Assembly: GCA_946628865.1 (NCBI GenBank)
Contig: CAMOXE010000075.1
Span: 1-11,995, forward strand
DNA from: an uncultured Clostridia bacterium
GTDB lineage: Bacteria; Bacillota; Clostridia; Christensenellales; Borkfalkiaceae
DNA length: 11,995 bases
Reading direction: 5' to 3'
The notes under the pieces are model-generated. The model was given only the letters and a program-made list of their open reading frames with translations, was not told the DNA's origin and did not search any database. Each line of letters opens with the position of its first letter. Positions within the stretch are counted from its first letter, which is position 1. Positions 7,430 through 11,995 of the stretch are shown here, piece after piece. A program made the position numbers and the translations under genes.

Positions 7430-8539
7430 TCAGTCCATAAATCTTATTACTATTTCGCTTTGAACGTATAAACGTTCGGGTTTTATGCGTAATCGCCTAT
7501 CGTCAATATCGATAAACGGCAATACTTCTTTTATCTTTTCGGCGTATTTTTGCCTGAAGTCCGAGCCGAATCTGTCTTTGAAGTCGGAAAACTCAAATCC
7601 GTCCGAAGTCCTGAGTTTAAGCATTATGTACTCGAATTCCGCCTCGTCGCCCTCGATAACTTCGCCGAATATCTCGGGGGATTTATCTCTGAGTATGCAA
7701 GCCGTGTATTCGTCTATCTTTTCGGTATTGGTAAATCGTCTGTTTCCTATAAACGACGACGCCGAAACCCCGAAGCCGATATATTCGCCTCTGTTCCAAT
7801 AATTGAGGTTGTGCCTCGATACTTTTCCGTCTTTCGCGAAGTTGGATATTTCGTAGCGGACGAATCCCTTTTTCGCTAAGTAATCCACCGCAAAATCGTA
7901 CAAGTCCGCCGTTTCGTCCTCGGAGGGAAGATCCCCGTTTAAGTACTTTCCGAAAATCGGCGTGCCTTCCTCGGGTTTTAGCGCATAGCAGGATATATGG
8001 CTCGCGCCCGAGTCCGTCGCGAGGTCTATCGACTTCTTTACGTCCTCTTCGGTCTGGTTTTCAAGACCTATTAAAATATCCGCGCTGAAGTTTTCGTCTT
8101 TCAACAGTTTTGCGGCGGCCAGAAAGTCCGCGGCGGTGTGGATACGGTTAAGAGCGGAAAGTTGTCTATCGTCCGCGCTTTGCAGCCCCACGCTGAAACG
8201 GTTTACGCCGAGAGATTTGTAGATCTTGAGTTTTTCTTCCGTCAAAGTGCCGGGGTTTATCTCTATCGTTATTTCCGCAGTTTCGGTAATTTTATAGAAA
8301 TTTCTCAGTTGCTTTATCGCGCCGAAGATATATTTCGGCTCGACGAAAGACGGCGTGCCTCCGCCTATATAAACGCTGTCGAACTCGTAATTTTTTAAAC
8401 TTTCCGCCTTCGCCTTTATCTCTTTATACAGACACGCGAAGTAGAGATCCGCCTTGCCGATCTCTTTCGGGTAAGACGCAAAATCGCAGTAAGTGCATTT
8501 GGATTTGCAAAACGGAACGTGAATATATATTCCCGCCAT
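7430..8539 (-). CDS. hemW: Radical SAM heme chaperone HemW
   Basis: This is a HemN-like radical SAM protein, long annotated as oxygen-independent coproporphyrinogen III oxidase but now understood in the HemW subfamily to bind heme and pass it to target proteins. From the chosen start it is 369 residues, normal for HemW. Near the N-terminus CKSKCTYC gives the CxxxCxxC ligands of the [4Fe-4S] cluster (residues 11, 15 and 18), followed by the SAM-binding GGGTP at about 59-63. The HNxxYW motif linked to heme binding in HemW appears as HNLNYW near 243-248. I chose ATG at 8539-8537, two bases after the lepA stop, because it gives the family-typical MAGIYIHVPFC start; a TTG two codons upstream (8545) is possible. 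There is no good Shine-Dalgarno, so translation probably follows lepA. The lepA-hemW pairing is typical of Bacillota. Confidence 0.93.
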   Translation of the reverse strand: MAGIYIHVPFCKSKCTYCDFASYPKEIGKADLYFACLYKEIKAKAESLKNYEFDSVYIGGGTPSFVEPKYIFGAIKQLRNFYKITETAEITIEINPGTLTEEKLKIYKSLGVNRFSVGLQSADDRQLSALNRIHTAADFLAAAKLLKDENFSADILIGLENQTEEDVKKSIDLATDSGASHISCYALKPEEGTPIFGKYLNGDLPSEDETADLYDFAVDYLAKKGFVRYEISNFAKDGKVSRHNLNYWNRGEYIGFGVSASSFIGNRRFTNTEKIDEYTACILRDKSPEIFGEVIEGDEAEFEYIMLKLRTSDGFEFSDFKDRFGSDFRQKYAEKIKEVLPFIDIDDRRLRIKPERLYVQSEIVIRFMD

Positions 8540-8541
8540 AA

Positions 8542-10356
8542 TCAATTATCGCTGTCGATTTTAAGTATCGACATAAACGCCTCGCTCGGAACTTCCACCG
8601 ACCCTAATTGCCGCATCTTCTTTTTTCCTTCTTTTTGTTTTTCGAGGAGTTTTCTCTTTCTCGTAATATCACCGCCGTAGCACTTGGCGAGGACGTCTTT
8701 GCGCATCGCCTTTACGGTCTCTCTCGCGATGACCTTTCCGCCGACGGCGGCTTGGATAGGCACCTCGAAGAGTTGGCGCGGTATTACGTCTTTCAGCCTT
8801 TCGGCGAGCGCCCTGCCGCGGGGGTACGCCTTGTCCTTATGCACGATGAGCGAAAGCGCGTCGCATATTTCGCCGTTCAGCATCATATCGAGTTTTACGA
8901 GTTCGCTTTTTTCGTAGCCTTTCAGTTCGTAGTCGAATGACGCATAGCCGCGCGTTCTGCTCTTTAACCCGTCGAAAAAGTCGAATATTATCTCGTTTAA
9001 AGGCAGTTTGTAGTTGAGTTTTACGCGTTTCGCGTCGAGATAAGTCATATCCGTAAACACGCCGCGCTTTTCTTGGCAAAGATCCATTATCGCACCGACG
9101 TAGTCGGGGGGAGTGAATATATTAGCCTCGATTATCGGCTCTTCGCAATAATCTATGCTCGATACGTCCGGGAAACGGCTCGGGTTGTCCACCGTGACCA
9201 CGCTCCCGTCCGTTTTATGTACCTTGTACGATACCGACGGCGCGGTAGTGATTATGTCAATATCGAACTCTCGCTCTATTCTCTCTTGTATTATCTCCAT
9301 ATGGAGAAGTCCCAAAAATCCGCAGCGGAACCCGAACCCCAAGGCCGTGGAGTTGTCCGGCTCGAACGTAAGCGACGCGTCGTTTAATTTCAGTTTAAGC
9401 AAAGCCTCTTTAAGGTCGTTATATTTCGAGCCGTCGAGCGGATAAATCCCGGAAAACACGACCGGTTGAACGCTTTTATAGCCTGCGAGCGGCTCTTTTG
9501 CGGGGCGGAGAGCCTCGGTTATCGTGTCGCCCACCTTTATATCTTCTATACTCTTAATGCTCGCCGCGATATATCCTACCTCGCCCGAGGACAGCGATTT
9601 TTTGGGTATGAGTTGCGGATTGAAAGTCCCCACTTCCGTAACGTCGAACTGCTTATCGCCTTTGAAAGTTTTTATCTTCATACCCGGCATGACCGTGCCG
9701 TCCATTATCCGAACGAAACAGATTACGCCTTTGAAATTGTCGTAATACGAATCGAAAATAAGCGCTTTAAGCGGCGCGTCGTCGTCGCCCTTTGGCGGCG
9801 GAACGTCCTCCACTATTTTTTCGAGTACTTGGTCTATGTTTATGCCGTTTTTCGCGGAAATCCTCGGCGCGGACGAGCCGTCGAGACCGATAACGTCCTC
9901 AATCTCTTTCGCCGTTTCGTCGGGGTTTGCCGAGGCAAGGTCTATTTTGTTTATTACCGGCACTATTTCGAGGTTGTTGTCCAGCGCGAGATAGCAATTC
10001 GCGAGGGTCTGAGCCTCTATCCCTTGAGTGGCGTCCACGATGAGTATTGCGCCCTCGCATGCGGCGAGAGACCGAGAAACTTCGTAAGTAAAATCGACGT
10101 GACCCGGGGTATCGATAAGGTTAAAGACGTAGTCTTTGCCGTTTTTCGCCTTATATGCCATGCGCACCGGCGTAAGTTTAATTGTTATGCCCCTTTCGCG
10201 CTCTAAGTCCATCGAGTCTAAAAGTTGCTCTTCCATATCCCTTTCGGCAACTTGACCCGTAAGTTCCATAAGCCTGTCCGCCAAAGTGGATTTTCCGTGG
10301 TCTATATGCGCTATTATGCAAAAATTTCTTATATTTTCCTTTATCTTTTCAGCCAC
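8542..10356 (-). CDS. lepA: Elongation factor 4 (LepA)
   Basis: This is a ribosome-associated translational GTPase of 604 residues, the usual LepA length. G motifs are all visible: G1 AHIDHGKST at 16-24, G2 region RERGITIK at 53-60, G3 DTPGHVDF at 82-89, G4 NKID at 136-139 and a SAKNG G5 near 170. EF-G-like domains follow, and the LepA-specific C-terminal domain ends in a Lys/Arg-rich segment (about residues 563-587) that contacts the ribosome in known LepA. It binds stalled or pre-translocation ribosomes and affects initiation and translocation. The start is GTG at 10356: an upstream ATG at 10373 is followed by a stop after two codons, and GGAG at 10371-10368 lies 11 bases before the GTG. 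It is the first gene of the operon, under the promoter at 10389-10417. Confidence 0.97.
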   Translation of the reverse strand: MAEKIKENIRNFCIIAHIDHGKSTLADRLMELTGQVAERDMEEQLLDSMDLERERGITIKLTPVRMAYKAKNGKDYVFNLIDTPGHVDFTYEVSRSLAACEGAILIVDATQGIEAQTLANCYLALDNNLEIVPVINKIDLASANPDETAKEIEDVIGLDGSSAPRISAKNGINIDQVLEKIVEDVPPPKGDDDAPLKALIFDSYYDNFKGVICFVRIMDGTVMPGMKIKTFKGDKQFDVTEVGTFNPQLIPKKSLSSGEVGYIAASIKSIEDIKVGDTITEALRPAKEPLAGYKSVQPVVFSGIYPLDGSKYNDLKEALLKLKLNDASLTFEPDNSTALGFGFRCGFLGLLHMEIIQERIEREFDIDIITTAPSVSYKVHKTDGSVVTVDNPSRFPDVSSIDYCEEPIIEANIFTPPDYVGAIMDLCQEKRGVFTDMTYLDAKRVKLNYKLPLNEIIFDFFDGLKSRTRGYASFDYELKGYEKSELVKLDMMLNGEICDALSLIVHKDKAYPRGRALAERLKDVIPRQLFEVPIQAAVGGKVIARETVKAMRKDVLAKCYGGDITRKRKLLEKQKEGKKKMRQLGSVEVPSEAFMSILKIDSDN

Positions 10357-10367
10357 TTCGGATTTTA

Positions 10368-10371
10368 CTCC
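10368..10371 (-). promoter_or_regulatory. Ribosome binding site of lepA, supporting the GTG start
   Basis: GGAG on the minus strand, 11 bases before the GTG start and inside the predicted 26-base 5' leader. The spacing is a little long. It decides the start because no ATG alternative stays open in frame upstream. Confidence 0.5.
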
Positions 10372-10388
10372 ATATTATACTACTATAT

Positions 10389-10417
10389 ATTATATATATT
10401 TTTAAGAATAAAATCAA
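10389..10417 (-). promoter_or_regulatory. Sigma-A type promoter of the lepA-hemW-dnaE-pfkA-pfp operon
   Basis: On the minus strand TTGATT (10417-10412) and a perfect TATAAT (10394-10389) are separated by 17 bases. The predicted start site is near 10382, giving a leader of about 26 bases that keeps the lepA ribosome binding site. A second TATAAT at 10379-10374 is less likely, because a transcript from it would begin after or inside that site. The surrounding DNA is very AT-rich. Confidence 0.75.
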
Positions 10418-10486
10418 GTCTTTGTTATGCAAATTTCGGCAAAATATATTTTTGTTAGTCATAGAAAACAAACTATGGTTAAATCG

Positions 10487-10516
10487 TTGACAAAAGAGAG
10501 TGAAAGCGGTTATAAT
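10487..10516 (+). promoter_or_regulatory. Perfect-consensus promoter of the phosphodiesterase gene
   Basis: TTGACA (10487-10492) and TATAAT (10511-10516) are both perfect matches to the sigma-70/sigma-A consensus, with an 18-base spacer. If the last T of the -10 box is at position -7, then +1 is 10523, the A of the phosphodiesterase ATG. That placement leaves no 5' leader. Short imperfect inverted repeats just upstream (TTTGTT/AACAAA and CATAG/CTATG, 10451-10477) could hold a regulator site but are weak. Confidence 0.8.
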
Positions 10517-10522
10517 TATCGT

Positions 10523-11245
10523 ATGAACAGAATTGAAGATAACAGTTGGATTATTAAAAGACCTATCGCGCACCGCGGACTACACGACGAATTTTTACCC
10601 GAAAACAGCAAGGCGGCGTATGAAAACGCGATAAAAAACGGGTATCCCATCGAGATGGATATTCAACTTACCAAAGACGGAGAACTCGTTTGCTTTCACG
10701 ACGACAATATGAAACGAATGACCGGGGTGGACGCGTTCGTCTACGACAAGACTTTGTCGGAAATCCGAGAAATGCGTTTAGCGGGAACGGACGAGGGAAT
10801 AATGACTTTCGGAGAGTTTTTGAAACTTGTCGGGGGGAAAGTTCCGCTTATGATAGAGATAAAGACCACGGCGAGGTATAAAGAAGTCGCCGAAAAGACC
10901 GTTCGGGCGCTCGACGGATATACGGGCGAGTTCGCCGTGCAGTCGTTCGATCCGCGAATAATAAAAGTCGTAAGGCAATCCGCGCCCGAGATAATCCGCG
11001 GGCAACTTATCTGCCGCAAGCGACATAAAGGCGTGGCGTATTATAAGGACTTTCTGCTTCGCCACGGACTGCTCAACTTTTTGTCCAAACCGGATTTTAT
11101 CAATATGAACGTGGAGTGTTTGCCTGTGCCGAAGCGCATAAAGCGCGGCAGAAGGGTTATTTCCTGGACGATAAGAACCGAAAGCGATAAGGAAAAGGCG
11201 TATAAATACGCCGAAAACGTTATATTTGAAAAAATGCGCATATGA
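10523..11245 (+). CDS. Glycerophosphodiester phosphodiesterase (GDPD family), cytosolic
   Basis: This 240-residue TIM-barrel enzyme hydrolyses glycerophosphodiesters to sn-glycerol-3-phosphate and an alcohol, feeding lipid turnover or phosphate/glycerol recovery. The catalytic set is complete: His17 in HRG, the metal pair Glu44 and Asp46 (EMD), His59 in FHDD, Glu112 and Lys114 in IEIK, the VQSFDP segment at 139-144 and a SWTIR segment at 214-218. There is no signal peptide or membrane segment, so it should act in the cytosol, unlike the exported GlpQ type. I chose the ATG at 10523 because homology begins right after it. The frame extends upstream to an ATG at 10427, but that 32-residue extension looks non-coding and would cover the promoter. 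No Shine-Dalgarno precedes the ATG, consistent with leaderless translation. Exact substrate is unknown. Confidence 0.93.
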   Translation: MNRIEDNSWIIKRPIAHRGLHDEFLPENSKAAYENAIKNGYPIEMDIQLTKDGELVCFHDDNMKRMTGVDAFVYDKTLSEIREMRLAGTDEGIMTFGEFLKLVGGKVPLMIEIKTTARYKEVAEKTVRALDGYTGEFAVQSFDPRIIKVVRQSAPEIIRGQLICRKRHKGVAYYKDFLLRHGLLNFLSKPDFINMNVECLPVPKRIKRGRRVISWTIRTESDKEKAYKYAENVIFEKMRI

Positions 11246-11286
11246 GGCGATAATAAACTTATAGCGAGGCTTTTATTAAATAAATC

Positions 11287-11995
11287 ATGAAAAAGAATTA
11301 TACCGTAACCGGCATGACGTGTTCGGCTTGCAGCGCGAGAGTGGAAAAATGCGTCAACAAAATCGACGGTGTTTTAAGCGCGAGCGTAAACTTAATAAGC
11401 GGAAGTCTAACGGTCGAGAGCGAAAGCGATCTGACCGAAGAAATAGTTAAATCCGTCAAAGCCGAGGGCTACGGCGTAAAGATCGGCACGGATAAAAAAC
11501 GCGACGTATCTCAGGCTGAAAAACTCAAAAGGCGGCTGCTTATATCCGTACCGCTCGTCGTCATATTGATGTATATCGCAATGGGGCATATGATAGATCT
11601 GCCGCTCCCGCCGTTTCTGCACGAGCCTACGGCGTTTGCCGCGGTGCAAGCGGCTATAGCGCTGCCTGCGATGATAGTAAACGGCAAGTATTATACCGTC
11701 GGATATAAAAAACTCTTTAAAGGCGCGCCCAATATGGATTCGCTCGTGGCGCTCGGTTCGTCGGCGTCGTATATTTACGGCGTTTTCGCGCTCGTCATGA
11801 TAGCGACGGGCAAAAACGTCGAATTATACAAATCCAACCTCTATTTCGAGGGCGCGGCGAAGATAGTAACGCTTATTACCGTCGGCAAGTATCTCGAGGA
11901 GCGTTCCAAGGGCAAGACGATGAGCGCGATAGAAAAACTCGTCGACTTAACTCCCGAACGCGCAACCGTCTTACGGGGCGGCGTCGAAGTCGAAA
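11287..11995 (+). CDS. copA: Copper-exporting P1B-type ATPase CopA, N-terminal part (cut by window edge)
   Basis: The reading frame is open from ATG 11287 to the edge (236 codons plus one base). It encodes the start of a heavy-metal P-type ATPase that uses ATP to pump Cu+ out of the cytosol. A single heavy-metal-associated domain at about 1-68 carries GMTCSAC at 9-15, whose Cys12 and Cys15 bind Cu+. Membrane helices are predicted near 83-101, 115-133, 151-173 and 187-202. The MDSLVALGSSASY segment at 150-162 and FEGAAKI...GKYLEERSKGK at 187-210 are typical of Cu+ ATPases. The CPC, DKTG and ATP-binding motifs lie beyond the window, so metal specificity is inferred from the N-terminal half. An in-frame TAA just upstream fixes the start; no Shine-Dalgarno at normal distance is seen. 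It lies 41 bases after the phosphodiesterase gene on the same strand and could share its transcript. No CsoR or CopY operator is recognisable. Confidence 0.93.
   Translation, partial: MKKNYTVTGMTCSACSARVEKCVNKIDGVLSASVNLISGSLTVESESDLTEEIVKSVKAEGYGVKIGTDKKRDVSQAEKLKRRLLISVPLVVILMYIAMGHMIDLPLPPFLHEPTAFAAVQAAIALPAMIVNGKYYTVGYKKLFKGAPNMDSLVALGSSASYIYGVFALVMIATGKNVELYKSNLYFEGAAKIVTLITVGKYLEERSKGKTMSAIEKLVDLTPERATVLRGGVEVE

Noticed and set aside
8540..8545. TTG start for hemW, overlapping the lepA stop
   Set aside because: It adds only two residues before an ATG that gives the typical HemW N-terminus. It cannot be excluded, since overlapping starts are common in coupled genes.
9466..10206. A 246-codon open frame on the plus strand, antisense to lepA
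   Set aside because: It lies wholly inside lepA, whose protein is conserved throughout. The antisense translation is rich in Arg, Tyr and Val with no recognisable motif, as expected from codon bias read backwards.
10451..10477. Overlapping short inverted repeats TTTGTT/AACAAA and CATAG/CTATG as a regulator operator
   Set aside because: Arms of 5-6 bases are expected by chance in such AT-rich DNA, and they lie upstream of the -35 box with no known operator match.
10427..10522. A 32-residue N-terminal extension of the phosphodiesterase from an upstream ATG
   Set aside because: It would run through a perfect consensus promoter, has no family similarity, and homology starts just after the ATG at 10523.

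Overview
The window comes from a bacterial chromosome, most likely a Clostridia-like member of the Bacillota. The grounds are the lepA-hemW pair at the head of an operon, a dnaE-pfkA linkage familiar from Bacillota, a PPi-type phosphofructokinase of the kind common in anaerobes, and sigma-A type promoters. The genes are rich in GCG, CGC, ATA and GTA codons, while the one real intergenic region is strongly AT-rich. The lineage is an inference, and I cannot name a genus. Nothing resembles an insertion sequence, prophage, CRISPR array, tRNA or rRNA.

Layout: a tightly packed leftward (minus-strand) operon fills 1-10356. In transcription order it reads lepA (EF4, ribosome back-translocase), hemW (radical-SAM heme chaperone), dnaE (DNA polymerase III alpha), pfkA (ATP-type 6-phosphofructokinase), a PPi-type phosphofructokinase (pfp) and a secreted lipoprotein built from repeated beta-sandwich-like modules. 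Gaps within the operon are 2, 1, 12, 1 and 44 bases, so translational coupling is likely. A good promoter (TTGATT-N17-TATAAT, minus strand, 10389-10417) drives it. After the lipoprotein's tandem stop codons the same frame stays open to the left edge, so another gene or a former extension may lie there.

A 166-base AT-rich divergent region (10357-10522) separates this operon from a rightward pair: a cytosolic glycerophosphodiester phosphodiesterase and, 41 bases later, the start of a CopA-type Cu+ P-type ATPase that runs off the right edge. The phosphodiesterase has a perfect-consensus promoter (TTGACA-N18-TATAAT) placed so that transcription should begin on the A of its ATG, suggesting a leaderless mRNA.

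Functionally this is mostly housekeeping: translation, replication, heme handling and the committed step of glycolysis. The most noteworthy points are the probable leaderless gene, the adjacent ATP-type and PPi-type phosphofructokinases, the joining of lepA-hemW to dnaE-pfkA, and the uncharacterised modular lipoprotein. I did not find convincing evidence of a new defence, mobile or biosynthetic system.
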